DNA of 64,000 bases from Bradyrhizobium sp. MOS003 (GCF_003020125.1 NZ_PYFW01000004.1:558001-622000), one strand, 5' to 3'. Positions 50,430 to 58,618 are shown, numbered from the stretch's first letter. The notes: generated by a model not told the origin, from the sequence alone. A program made the numbers and translations.

Positions 50430-51113
50430 TCAAGGCTCGAGTCCTGATTGACGCAGGACCGGCACGACCTCGGCCGATGCCAGATAGCGCAGCAGGCGGT
50501 CCGCGGCGTCGGCATGCTTCGCGGCTGCCATGCGGCCTGCGGAGAACACCGCCGGTGTCTGCAGCTCGTGCGGGATCGGGCCGACCACCTCGATGCCGCC
50601 AACCTGCTTCAACTCGCTGATCTGCTGCACGGCGAGGTCGGCCTCGCCGCTGACGAGGCGCTCGGCCGTAAAACCTTGCTCGACGACGGTGGCCCTGGCG
50701 TTGATCTCGGCTGCGATCCCCATCCGCACGATCAGCTGGGCGAAGTAGACGCCACTGGCGCCCAGCCGCGAATAGGCAACGGACCGCGCCGCGAGCAGCG
50801 TCCCGCGCAGCGCCGCTTCGCTTCCGATTTGGGGGTGCGCCTGCCCGGCTCGCACCGCAATGCCGACATAGGAGCGCGCCAGATCGGCCGCGCCTTCGGG
50901 GGGTACGCGGCCTTCAGCGATCATCTCGTCCAGTCCCTCGCGCGTGAGGATCACGAGATCGGCGGCCTCGCCCTCACGCAACCGCTTCAGCAAGGCGAGG
51001 GTCGGCGCAAACTCAGCGTCGATACGGACGCCGGTTGCGGCTTCGTATGCGGACGACAGGCTGCGCATCGCCCCCATCAGGCCGAGCGTCGAGAGCATGC
51101 GAAGGTTTTCCAT
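50430..51113 (-). CDS. ModA-like binding domain without a signal peptide
   Basis: A 227-residue protein with the fold of molybdate-type substrate-binding proteins (SBP_bac_11): GAMRSLSSAYEAATGVRIDA, ADLVILTREGLDEMIAEGRV and GPIPHELQTPAVFSAGRMAA are typical blocks. It starts MENLRMLSTLGLMG with no signal peptide, so it is probably cytoplasmic. It may act as an intracellular ligand sensor or a moonlighting binding protein. The gene lies between a GrlR-like gene (18 bases) and the Sel1 gene on the same strand, and they may form one transcription unit. Confidence 0.78.
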   Translation of the reverse strand: MENLRMLSTLGLMGAMRSLSSAYEAATGVRIDAEFAPTLALLKRLREGEAADLVILTREGLDEMIAEGRVPPEGAADLARSYVGIAVRAGQAHPQIGSEAALRGTLLAARSVAYSRLGASGVYFAQLIVRMGIAAEINARATVVEQGFTAERLVSGEADLAVQQISELKQVGGIEVVGPIPHELQTPAVFSAGRMAAAKHADAADRLLRYLASAEVVPVLRQSGLEP

Positions 51114-51131
51114 GAGCTATTCCCGTCGCGA

Positions 51132-51833
51132 TCAGGCGCGATGCATCAGCTTGAGCGCGGCGGTCAGGCGCAGGCTGCGCTTGCCGGCAAGCGCGGTCGC
51201 CTCCAGCACGGCCTGCTCTGAATCGTACGTGCCGGCGAAGCCGATGCCGACCTCGTGGCCGCCGAAGATCGGATCGTCCTTGGCCGGCGTATGCTCCTGG
51301 TTGAGGATCTGCCCCTTCCAGCGCCCGTTCGCGGCCGTGTAGCTGCCGAGATAGTAAAACGCGGCATCGCCGCCGAGGATGCGGCCCCGGTTCAGGAGCA
51401 TCACGCCGGTGAGGCCGCCGTCGAGACCATCGAGCATCCGCAGATGGATGGAGTAGAGACCGTCGGCGATTCCGGCTTCGCCAACGCCACCGGCGATCGG
51501 CACCTCGTCTTCCGTGATCGGCGTCATCACCGACTGGAAGGGAATGCCGGGCAGCTCCTTCAGCTCGCCCTTGAAGCGATAGAGGTCGCCATCAGCCCAG
51601 CCCTTGGCAAGCAAGGTGGCATCGTCTGTCCCGGCCATTGCGCGGTAGTTCGGATCGGGGTTGTGGCGGACGGTGTTGATCACGACGTCGACGCCGCTGT
51701 CGGTCTTCTCGTAGGTGCCGATATGGGCGAAGGCCGAATTGCCGCCGAGCATCTTGCCGTTGCCGGCATGCATCACGCTCCGGCCGACGGCGTCGCCGAG
51801 CTGAAATTTCACCTTGTAGAAGCCTTCAAACAC
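51132..51833 (-). CDS. Tandem GrlR-like protein, second intact copy
   Basis: A protein of about 233 residues, a paralogue of the one at 47841-48545. The first GrlR-like unit reads FEGFYKVKFQLGDAVGRSVM and GKMLGGNSAFAHIGTYEKTD; the second reads ADGLYSIHLRMLDGLDGGLT, RGRILGGDAAFYYLGSYTAA, and the end is GKRSLRLTAALKLMHRA. GTG at 51833 with GGGGA upstream is the likely start. A 14-bp hairpin lies 68-100 bases upstream of it. The function is unknown; the tandem copies suggest a lipid- or peptide-binding beta barrel rather than the single-unit type III regulator. Confidence 0.75.
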   Translation of the reverse strand: MFEGFYKVKFQLGDAVGRSVMHAGNGKMLGGNSAFAHIGTYEKTDSGVDVVINTVRHNPDPNYRAMAGTDDATLLAKGWADGDLYRFKGELKELPGIPFQSVMTPITEDEVPIAGGVGEAGIADGLYSIHLRMLDGLDGGLTGVMLLNRGRILGGDAAFYYLGSYTAANGRWKGQILNQEHTPAKDDPIFGGHEVGIGFAGTYDSEQAVLEATALAGKRSLRLTAALKLMHRA

Positions 51834-51900
51834 CAGCCGTCCCCGGCCCTGCGCGCATCCTGCGGGCACTCTATCGCGCTTTGGGCGGAGATGGACAGGC

Positions 51901-51933
51901 TTCCCGTGACGCAGCCCTGCTGCGTCACGGGAA
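51901..51933. promoter_or_regulatory. Strong hairpin upstream of the GrlR-like gene
   Basis: TTCCCGTGACGCAG pairs perfectly with CTGCGTCACGGGAA around a five-base loop (14-bp stem). It has no T-run on either strand, so it may be a regulatory or mRNA-stability element rather than a terminator. It sits 68 bases before the GTG of the GrlR-like gene, read on the minus strand. Confidence 0.5.
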
Positions 51934-51952
51934 TGGCTCTCATCAGGATGCT

Positions 51953-51987
51953 AAAAATCCGCCGGAGCCTTTCAGCTCCGGCGGATT
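51953..51987 (-). terminator. Rho-independent terminator of glnII
   Basis: Exact 13-base arms (AATCCGCCGGAGC and its complement) with a six-base loop are followed, on the minus strand, by TTTTTAG. It lies 45 bases after the glnII stop. A second short hairpin (CCCGGGC/GCCCGGG, 51997-52020) comes just before it. Confidence 0.92.
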
Positions 51988-52031
51988 GAAAGCCAACCCG
52001 GGCCAGCCCCCCAGCCCGGGCCGGGAGGATC

Positions 52032-53066
52032 TTAGGCCGCGGCCTTCTTGTCGGCCGGCACGGACGCGATCGTCTTCAGGATCTGCGAAGCGATCTGGTA
52101 TGGGTCGCCCTGCGAGTTCGGACGGCGGTCTTCCAGATAGCCCTTGTAGCCGTTGTTGACGAAGGAGTGCGGCACGCGGATCGAAGCACCGCGGTCGGCA
52201 ATGCCGTAGCTGAACTTGTTCCACGGCGCGGTCTCGTGCTTGCCGGTCAGACGCTTGTCGTTGTCCGGGCCGTAGACGGCGATGTGGTCCATCAGGTTCT
52301 TGTCGAAGGCCGCCATCAGGGCCTCGAAGTACTCCTTGCCACCGACCGTGCGCATGTACTCGGTCGAGAAGTTGGCGTGCATGCCGGAGCCGTTCCAGTC
52401 GGTGTCGCCGAGCGGCTTGCAGTGGAATTCGATGTCGATGCCGTACTTCTCGGTGAGGCGCAGCATCAGATAGCGGGCCATCCACATTTCGTCAGCGGCC
52501 TTCCTGGAGCCCTTGCCGAAGATCTGGAATTCCCACTGGCCCTTCGCGACTTCCGCGTTGATGCCTTCATGGTTGATGCCGGCGGCCAGGCAGAGGTCGA
52601 GATGCTCTTCGACGATCTTGCGGGCGACGTCGCCGACGTTCGAGAAGCCGACGCCGGTGTAGTACGGGCCCTGCGGCGCCGGATAGCCGGAGGCCGGGAA
52701 GCCGAGCGGACGGCCGTCCTTGTAGAAGAAGTACTCCTGCTCGAAGCCGAACCAGGCGCCCTCGTCGTCGAGGATGGTGGCGCGCTTGTTGGTCGAGTGC
52801 GGCGTCTTGCCATCGGGCATCATGACTTCGCACATCACGAGCACGCCGTTGGTGCGCGCGGCGTCCGGGAAGACGGCGACCGGCTTCAGCACGCAATCGG
52901 AGCTGTGGCCTTCGGCCTGCTGGGTGGAGGAGCCATCGAAGCCCCAGAGCGGAAGCTGCTCGAGCGCCGGGAACGACGCGAATTCCTTGATCTGAGTTTT
53001 GCCGCGCAGGTTCGGAGTCGGCGTATATCCGTCGAGCCAAATGTACTCGAGCTTATACTTGGTCAT
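52032..53066 (-). CDS. glnII: Glutamine synthetase II (eukaryote-type)
   Basis: A 344-residue glutamine synthetase of the short, eukaryote-type class that rhizobia carry in addition to GlnA. It makes glutamine from glutamate and ammonia with ATP. The opening is KYKLEYIWLDGYTPTPNLRG, the beta-grasp latch region is LWGFDGSSTQQAEGHSSDCV, the metal/glutamate site is GFEQEYFFYKDGRPLGFP and NHEGINAEVAKGQWEFQIFG, and the ATP-site segment is HCKPLGDTDWNGSGMHANFS. The ATG at 53066 has AGAGG upstream. A sigma-54 promoter at 53154-53171 gives nitrogen control by NtrC; a strong terminator follows. Confidence 0.97.
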   Translation of the reverse strand: MTKYKLEYIWLDGYTPTPNLRGKTQIKEFASFPALEQLPLWGFDGSSTQQAEGHSSDCVLKPVAVFPDAARTNGVLVMCEVMMPDGKTPHSTNKRATILDDEGAWFGFEQEYFFYKDGRPLGFPASGYPAPQGPYYTGVGFSNVGDVARKIVEEHLDLCLAAGINHEGINAEVAKGQWEFQIFGKGSRKAADEMWMARYLMLRLTEKYGIDIEFHCKPLGDTDWNGSGMHANFSTEYMRTVGGKEYFEALMAAFDKNLMDHIAVYGPDNDKRLTGKHETAPWNKFSYGIADRGASIRVPHSFVNNGYKGYLEDRRPNSQGDPYQIASQILKTIASVPADKKAAA

Positions 53067-53153
53067 TGAGCCTCTCTGTAGATGATGCGAAAGGTTGGGG
53101 GCCCGGGGGCCACCGAACGTTTTGTACCCGGCCATCATCGGCCGGCCATTTAC

Positions 53154-53171
53154 AAGCATTTTACGTGCCAA
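53154..53171 (-). promoter_or_regulatory. Sigma-54 (RpoN) promoter of glnII
   Basis: Read on the minus strand the sequence is TTGGCACGTAAAATGCTT. The invariant GG (complement of 53168-53169) and GC (complement of 53156-53157) are exactly 10 bases apart, and TGGCACG matches the -24 consensus. Transcription would start near 53145, giving a leader of about 78 bases. rpoN/ntrC control of glnII is known in rhizobia. Confidence 0.85.
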
Positions 53172-53605
53172 AAGGCCGCAGTGCGGAGGGTTCTCCGCCG
53201 CGATGGGGGTCTTGCCGTTGCGGGTGGACCGTCTCCGACAATGTGCGTCATAGCCGCGCACCTTCGCGTGAAGCTGCAGCGCAAAAACCCACGGAAATCG
53301 CCCGATTCTGAAGCAAGCCGAGCTGGCCTGGAGGTTGCCGATGAAACGCGCATCAACGTCCGGCAATTTTCGCAAAGCCTCCCGCCCGGCTTGAGCAACC
53401 TTTGGAATGGCTCAGGCGTTAGCCACCGGCAGGGTGCCTTGGAGGATGCAGAGCGCCATCTGCTCATAAATTGGGCGGAAACTGATTTCCTTTTCAGCAC
53501 TTTCCAATCGAGGAGACGCGGCCGATATGGGGAGTCCGGTAACCACAATCGAACGAGTCGGGCGCGCCATGGGAGGCTATGGCGCTTCGACCAAGGAGAA
53601 TCTCA
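53172..53605. other. 434-base glnII/DUF2735 intergenic region
   Basis: No gene supported. It should hold upstream activator sites for NtrC-type activation of glnII and the promoter of the DUF2735 gene reading right, but no clear NtrC dyad or second GG-N10-GC promoter was found by eye. Confidence 0.45.
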
Positions 53606-53809
53606 ATGATGAACAATGGTCTGAGTCAGGGATCGGCAACGATCTACCAGTTTCCGGTCGGGGGCCGCGCTGCTCTCGCCCGAGGCCGCTATGGCGAGAC
53701 CCGCCTTGCTGCCGATCATGCTTCGCTTCCCGCGAACGCCTCGATCTGCAGCGACAGCTGGTACCACCAGGACGCGGTCGACGAAGCCAAGCCGAAATGG
53801 GATCGCTGA
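53606..53809 (+). CDS. DUF2735 protein
   Basis: A 67-residue protein. The signature is ATIYQFPVGGRAALARGRYG followed by ETRLAADHASLPA and a C-terminal DSWYHQDAVDEAKPKW. DUF2735 genes sit beside glnII in many rhizobia, so this gene probably has a role in nitrogen or glutamine metabolism, though this is unproved. AAGGAGA precedes the ATG at 53606. It is divergent from glnII. Confidence 0.85.
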   Translation: MMNNGLSQGSATIYQFPVGGRAALARGRYGETRLAADHASLPANASICSDSWYHQDAVDEAKPKWDR

Positions 53810-53921
53810 TGCCTATTGCTGGTTTGAAACCACCGCGCCCTCACAGGCGCTTGGCGGCAGTTTGAAAAGGGGTCGAAACAACGAAGTTTCGGCCCTTTTT
53901 GATTCCAGTTCGTCCTCGCAG

Positions 53922-54248
53922 CTAGATCCCGGGCTTTTCGACCACCGCGCAGGCCGTGACCGGCCGCCTCAGATGCTTCACCGTGGTGGGCCCGGTTTTG
54001 GGAATCTTCAGAGTCACCCCTGCCCCCGAATAGCGAGCGCCCGAGACCGACAGCCGTTTTGCGAGCGTGACCGGCTCACCGTCGATCTGGAGGAACGCGC
54101 GCTTGTCGTCGTCATAAAACCCAGCGATGAACTGCGTACCATCGGCGCAGCGATAGGTACGGAACGTCTGCGCTTCAGTCTGCGGCGCACCGGTCAATCC
54201 AGTCGCCAGCATGGTGATCCCCGAAAGAATGGCCTTGTGCCGGCCCAT
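53922..54248 (-). CDS. MliC-like lysozyme inhibitor
   Basis: A 108-residue exported protein with a signal sequence ending QTEAQ. The mature domain matches the MliC/PliC fold: TYRCADGTQFIAGFYDDDKR, then LQIDGEPVTLAKRLSVSGAR and YSGAGVTLKIPKTG, where SGARYS fits the conserved SGxxY motif of the lysozyme-contact loop. A final Cys in TACAVVEK can pair with the Cys of RCADG. It would protect peptidoglycan from lysozyme in the periplasm. Confidence 0.75.
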   Translation of the reverse strand: MGRHKAILSGITMLATGLTGAPQTEAQTFRTYRCADGTQFIAGFYDDDKRAFLQIDGEPVTLAKRLSVSGARYSGAGVTLKIPKTGPTTVKHLRRPVTACAVVEKPGI

Positions 54249-54327
54249 GATCGCCCCCTGTAATAGCCTTCAAGGACAGCCTTCAAGGACGCCCCCTCGT
54301 GCGTCCAATGGAACCATAACCGATCCC

Positions 54328-55071
54328 ATGTCAGATTCCCCTGCCCGTCACCTCGCCTTGCAAGGCGCCAGCAATTTTCGCGATCTCGGCGGTTACCCGA
54401 CCACCGACGGCCGCACCACGCGCTGGCGGCACATCTTCCGCTCCAACCATCTCGGCCTGCTCACCGCTGATGATGTCGAGATCGTTCGCGCGCTCGGCGT
54501 GCGAAGCGCTTTCGATTTCCGTGGGGTTGAGGAGCGCGCGGCCGGCGTCTGCGTTGTCAGCGAGATCACAGTGCATTCGCTGCCGATCGAGCCGAGCGTC
54601 GTGGCTGCACTGCGGACCGAACTCGCGAAGGGCACGCTGACTGCACCGGTCGCGCTGGAGCTCATGCGCGAATCCTATCGCAACTACGTTCGCCACCATA
54701 CGAACAGCTTTCGCAACCTGTTCGGCCATCTCCTGGAAGATCGCGCGCCGCTGGTGATCCATTGCACGGCGGGCAAGGACCGCACCGGCTTTGCCAGTGC
54801 GCTGATCCTGCATGCACTCGGCGTTGCCGATGACATCATCGCCGAGGACTACCTGCTCACCAACCGGCATTACAAGCGCGATGCGACGGCTGTCACCGAC
54901 CTGCCGGAGGACGTGCGCAATGCCATCGGCGGCGTCGAGGCCTCATATCTTGCTGCGGCTTTCGAGGCCATCGGAAGCGAATATGGCGATCTCGAAACCT
55001 ATCTGCGCGACGGACTCAAGCTCGGCGCAGCCGAACGGACCGCGCTGAAAGAGCGCTATCTGCAGGCGTAA
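54328..55071 (+). CDS. Tyrosine/dual-specificity protein phosphatase
   Basis: A 247-residue phosphatase of the Y_phosphatase3 (Siw14/LipA-like) group. The active-site P-loop is VIHCTAGKDRTGFASALILH (CxxxxxR: Cys-Thr-Ala-Gly-Lys-Asp-Arg). The N-terminal SNFRDLGGYPTTDGRTTRWR block is typical of the family. It has no signal peptide and starts at 54328. Substrates could be phosphotyrosine proteins or phosphoinositide- or inositol-polyphosphate-like molecules. It is divergent from the MliC gene. Confidence 0.88.
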   Translation: MSDSPARHLALQGASNFRDLGGYPTTDGRTTRWRHIFRSNHLGLLTADDVEIVRALGVRSAFDFRGVEERAAGVCVVSEITVHSLPIEPSVVAALRTELAKGTLTAPVALELMRESYRNYVRHHTNSFRNLFGHLLEDRAPLVIHCTAGKDRTGFASALILHALGVADDIIAEDYLLTNRHYKRDATAVTDLPEDVRNAIGGVEASYLAAAFEAIGSEYGDLETYLRDGLKLGAAERTALKERYLQA

Positions 55072-55083
55072 TCCGCGGCGGCC

Positions 55084-55803
55084 TCAAGCCATCGGCTCGA
55101 CAGACTTGATGATGGCGTTCTTGAGCGCTAGGGACACCTGCTGGGTGCTCCAATCATTCTGATGAAGCTTGTCGGGATCGCTCGTATCTATCAATTGCTC
55201 GAGCGAGATGCCGTTTTGCACATGCCAATGCCGCATCAGCGCCCAGCGCTGAAACAGATTGACCTCGGCTTCATTGGCAACATCGCGGATTAGCCGGACC
55301 ATCCGGTCAGAGAGCTCGGCGCGGTCGTCCCAAAGCATCTTCGGCACATATTGGGGATCTATCACCAGAACCTCGAAGCCGCGGGCGCGCAGTTGCGCCA
55401 GGCCCTTCCTGATATCCCCGGCAACAACGTCCACGTCGTACTTGTCGTTGTGAAAGACAGCGTTGGTTCCAACCTGCCAGATGACCAAAGCCGGATCATC
55501 ACGAAAGATATCGGTCTCGAAGCGCCCGAGCTCTTCGGTGGCCTCTTCTCCGCCCTTGCCGCGGTTCAGCACATCAATCCGGATGTGCGGCCGCTGGACA
55601 ACGTCCTTGAAGTACTGCCTCAGATACATCTCCAGCCGATAGGGATACGGGACGACATCGCCTCGTCCGGCTGTTGACGACGAGCCCATGGCCACGACGC
55701 GCACCGGACCCTTTCCGCCCAACGCCTGCCGGAGCCGCATCAGTGGATATTTCAAATCGACGATCGCAGCGGGAAACTCGATGGTCGGCAAATTGTCGGG
55801 CAT
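55084..55803 (-). CDS. SGNH/GDSL hydrolase
   Basis: A 239-residue esterase-type protein. SGNH block I is VVAMGSSSTAGRGD (nucleophile Ser), block II is the Gly in LNRGKGGEEATEEL, block III is IWQVGTNAVFHN (Asn), and block V is DPDKLHQNDWST (Asp and His). The order and spacing suit the SGNH superfamily. No signal peptide is present. The substrate is unknown. It is convergent with the phosphatase gene, ending 12 bases from it. Confidence 0.87.
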   Translation of the reverse strand: MPDNLPTIEFPAAIVDLKYPLMRLRQALGGKGPVRVVAMGSSSTAGRGDVVPYPYRLEMYLRQYFKDVVQRPHIRIDVLNRGKGGEEATEELGRFETDIFRDDPALVIWQVGTNAVFHNDKYDVDVVAGDIRKGLAQLRARGFEVLVIDPQYVPKMLWDDRAELSDRMVRLIRDVANEAEVNLFQRWALMRHWHVQNGISLEQLIDTSDPDKLHQNDWSTQQVSLALKNAIIKSVEPMA

Positions 55804-55917
55804 GAAAACCTCCTCAACGATCTAAAGTTGCATTATAGCCCAGCCTTGACGCCGCCGCCATTGCAAGTCCAATTCGGCCCGCGCAATGTCGCCGCGCAGG
55901 TAACGAGGGAGAGCGAT

Positions 55918-56598
55918 GTGCAGGGAAAAGTCATTGTCGTGACAGGCGCGCTGGGTGCGCTCGGCAAGGTGGTCGCGGAGGTCGCGCAGTCACGCGGCGC
56001 GCGCATTGCCGGCATCGATCACGCGACTTCACAGAGGTCCGCGACGCCTGAAAGCATCGAGATCGGCGGCGTCGATCTCTCCGACGCGGCGCAGGCGAAG
56101 GCGGCGGTCGAGATGGCGGCCAAGCATTTCGGCCGGCTCGACGCACTCGTCAACATCGCCGGCGGCTTCGCCTTCGAGACGATCGGCGACGGTGACATCA
56201 AGACCTGGCAGCGCATGTACGCGCTGAACGTCCTGACCGCGCTCAACACCTCGCGCGCGGCGCTGCCGCATCTGGCCGCATCCAGGGCCGGTGGCATCGT
56301 CAATATCGGCGCCATAGGCGCTCTTCAGGCCGGCTCCGGCATGGGTCCCTACGCTGCGTCGAAGGCAGGCGTGCATCGCCTCACCGAAGCGCTCGCCAGC
56401 GAGTGGAAGGGCAAGGTCACCGTCAACGCCGTGTTGCCGTCGATCATCGACACAGCAGCCAACCGCGCCGATATGCCGAAAGCTGACTTCTCCAAATGGG
56501 TGACGCCACAGGAGCTCGCTGAGGTCATCCTGTTCCTCGCCAGCGATGCCGCCAGCGGCATTACCGGCGCGCTGATTCCGGTCAGCGGGCGGGTGTAA
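55918..56598 (+). CDS. Short-chain dehydrogenase/reductase
   Basis: A 226-residue SDR. The cofactor motif is VIVVTGALGALGKVVAEVAQ near residue 5, the NAG-type motif is LVNIAGGFAFE, and the catalytic pair is YAASKAG; the ending ITGALIPVSGRV is typical of the group. The start is GTG at 55918 with GAGGGAG upstream; frames reaching back further lack a sensible N-terminus. It is divergent from the SGNH gene. The substrate is unknown. Confidence 0.85.
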   Translation: MQGKVIVVTGALGALGKVVAEVAQSRGARIAGIDHATSQRSATPESIEIGGVDLSDAAQAKAAVEMAAKHFGRLDALVNIAGGFAFETIGDGDIKTWQRMYALNVLTALNTSRAALPHLAASRAGGIVNIGAIGALQAGSGMGPYAASKAGVHRLTEALASEWKGKVTVNAVLPSIIDTAANRADMPKADFSKWVTPQELAEVILFLASDAASGITGALIPVSGRV

Positions 56599-56695
56599 TC
56601 GCAGTCTGATCGCCCGTGCTGGGCGCCAGCTCGGATTCAATCGGAGCCGGGAAGGCTCTAAACTGCCCGCAACTGATTCGCTGATCGGATCCCCT

Positions 56696-57382
56696 TTGGA
56701 AACCGCGCTCTACCTTCCCGTCAAACGCTTCCTCGAAGAGCTCGGCTTCACGGTCAAGGGCGAGATCGGCGGCTGCGATCTCGTGGGCCTCAGCGCCGGC
56801 GATCCGCCCGTGGTGGTGATCGGCGAACTCAAGCTCGCCTTCAATCTCGAACTGATCCTGCAGGCGGTCGACCGCGCGCCGGCCGGCGACGAGGTCTGGA
56901 TCGCGGCAAAGATGTCGATCCGGGGCAAGGGGCGCGAGAGCGACGCGCGCTATCGCAACCTCTGCCGCCGCCTCGGCTTCGGCATGCTCGGCGTCACCGA
57001 CCGCGGCCAGGTCGAGGTGCTGGTGAAGCCTCCGACCGCAGCGCCGCGCCGCGAGCCGAAAGTGCGCTCGCGCCTCGTCGCCGAACATCAGCGCCGCCAG
57101 GGCGATCCCGTGCTCGGCGGCAGCACCCGCGAGCCGATCATGACGGCCTATCGGCAGCAGGCTCTGGCCTGCGCCTCGGCGCTCGCCGACGGGCCGCGGC
57201 CCGTGCGCGAGTTGCGCGTGCGCTGCCCTGACGCCGGCAAGATCTTGCTTAACAATGTGTATGGGTGGTTCGAACGGGCTGACCGGGGAATTTACCGGCT
57301 CACCGAGGCCGGGCATGCCGCGCTGAAACGCTGGCCGCAACAACGGATGGAGATCGAGACCGGTGTCGCGTCACCGCCCTGA
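56696..57382 (+). CDS. DUF2161 protein (PD-(D/E)XK nuclease-like fold)
   Basis: A 228-residue protein. The DUF2161 N-terminus reads ALYLPVKRFLEELGFTVKGE and GGCDLVGLSAGDPPVVVIGE, continuing LKLAFN: the D in CDLVG and the E-x-K in GELKL form a PD-(D/E)XK-like active site. A C-terminal winged-helix-like part (VYGWFERADRGIYRLTEAGH) follows. DUF2161 proteins are predicted nucleases or phosphodiesterases of unknown role. It starts at a TTG (56696) that fits the family start. Confidence 0.8.
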   Translation: METALYLPVKRFLEELGFTVKGEIGGCDLVGLSAGDPPVVVIGELKLAFNLELILQAVDRAPAGDEVWIAAKMSIRGKGRESDARYRNLCRRLGFGMLGVTDRGQVEVLVKPPTAAPRREPKVRSRLVAEHQRRQGDPVLGGSTREPIMTAYRQQALACASALADGPRPVRELRVRCPDAGKILLNNVYGWFERADRGIYRLTEAGHAALKRWPQQRMEIETGVASPP

Positions 57383-57476
57383 CACCCGACCGGTGCATAG
57401 CTGAGATGCCACACCAAATTCATATTGCAATGCAACATCCCCGGCACTAGGTATCCCGGCATCAAACGAGGCCGTT

Positions 57477-57782
57477 ATGAGCGCAGACTGGAATACCAAA
57501 TATGGCACGCGGCGCGTCCGCCATGATCCGCCGACCCTGGACGAGGCGATCTTCGCCGCTATCGGCATCACCGACGATCAGGGGCAGCAGGCCGAGATCG
57601 CCGCAGCCTTGATGGGAATGCCGCTCGACGTCGTGCAGGCCGAGGTGAAGAAGCAGGCGCGTACCAACAGCCGTATCACTGCGACGCGCGTGATCGCCGG
57701 CGAACAGGGCGCACAGCGCTCCGTCGTGGTTGAACGCCGCGTCGTCCGCCGTTTCGGCAACGATAAGCGCACCGGTACCTGA
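57477..57782 (+). CDS. Conserved hypothetical soluble protein
   Basis: A 101-residue protein with two parts: an N-terminal helical unit (TLDEAIFAAIGITDDQGQQA, then IAAALMGMPLDVVQAEVKKQ) and a C-terminal basic stretch (SVVVERRVVRRFGNDKR). It resembles rhizobial proteins of unknown role. A bidirectional terminator follows it. Confidence 0.6.
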   Translation: MSADWNTKYGTRRVRHDPPTLDEAIFAAIGITDDQGQQAEIAAALMGMPLDVVQAEVKKQARTNSRITATRVIAGEQGAQRSVVVERRVVRRFGNDKRTGT

Positions 57783-57805
57783 GCGCTTCATTCTTCGTTT
57801 CAATG

Positions 57806-57839
57806 AAAAAAGCGGACCGGTTAGCCGGTCCGCTTTTTT
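57806..57839. terminator. Bidirectional rho-independent terminator
   Basis: AAAAAAGCGGACCGG and CCGGTCCGCTTTTTT form a perfect 15-bp stem with a TTAG loop. The A-run on one side and the T-run on the other serve both convergent genes (the hypothetical gene ending at 57782 and the GNAT gene ending at 57859). Confidence 0.95.
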
Positions 57840-57858
57840 GATTCAGGCCCGTTGGATG

Positions 57859-58464
57859 TCAGGCCGCGCGATTGCCGTACATGCTGGAGAACAGCTTCCA
57901 GCAGGTGGCGTTGAAGCTGAGAAGAGCACGTCCCGCCTTGAACGGCGATGCTGCGAGTTCCGCAAGCTCGTCCTCAGGCGTCTTCGCAAGATCAATCGTA
58001 CCGGTGGACTCGCCATGGCGGAAAGCGAGATGCGCGCCGAATTTCCTGGCGAGCGCGCGCATGGCGTGATTCTCCGCGCCTGTGGTGATGCGCAGAGTCT
58101 TGTAGCCCTTCCAGCGCGCTTCGGCGATCAAGCGACTGAACAGCACGGTGCCGACGTTCTGGCGGCGCGCGGAGGCTTCCACGCTGAAGGCGACCTCAGG
58201 CAGCGAATCGCCTTCCGGCGGATGCAGCTCGGCCGCACCGCGGACCACGCCGTCGACGATATAGGCGACGATCACGGTGCCGTCCTCGGCACAGCGGGCG
58301 GCGTAACGCTCGATGAAGCTGTCGTCGAGAAAGCCGTTGAAACGGTCATGCCGGCTTTCGGCATCGAGCCTCAGCAGATGATCGCGCAAGAGCGGCAATT
58401 CTTCGTGCTGGATCAGGGTCCGCACATAGCCCGGAGCGGTGCGGACGGTTTCTTCAAGTACCAC
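57859..58464 (-). CDS. GNAT family N-acetyltransferase
   Basis: A 201-residue GNAT. The acetyl-CoA motif A is FSVEASARRQNVGTVLFSRL (R/QxxGxG/A variant), followed by motif B-type ENHAMRALARKFGAHLAFRH. The start is GTG at 58464 with AGAGGAG in front; the longer form has an implausible N-terminus. The C-terminal 30 residues (FKAGRALLSFNATCWKLFSS) form an extra helix. The substrate is unknown. Confidence 0.82.
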   Translation of the reverse strand: MVLEETVRTAPGYVRTLIQHEELPLLRDHLLRLDAESRHDRFNGFLDDSFIERYAARCAEDGTVIVAYIVDGVVRGAAELHPPEGDSLPEVAFSVEASARRQNVGTVLFSRLIAEARWKGYKTLRITTGAENHAMRALARKFGAHLAFRHGESTGTIDLAKTPEDELAELAASPFKAGRALLSFNATCWKLFSSMYGNRAA

Positions 58465-58618
58465 GTCAAAAACTCCTCTTGGTGTCCCTCGAGGAGGCGT
58501 TCGAATCCCTAGGCCTCCTAATATTGTGCATCGCAACATCTTTTGCAAGATGAGGACCTGCCCAAGTTAAAGGCATGCGAAACGACTAATTCGTTAATAG
58601 AATCAAAGACCCGTAGTC

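Noticed and set aside
53220..53280. GTGCG...CGCAC dyad upstream of the glnII promoter considered as an NtrC enhancer
   Set aside because: The half-sites are in the reverse order and wrong spacing compared with the NtrC consensus (GCAC...GTGC), so it was not annotated.
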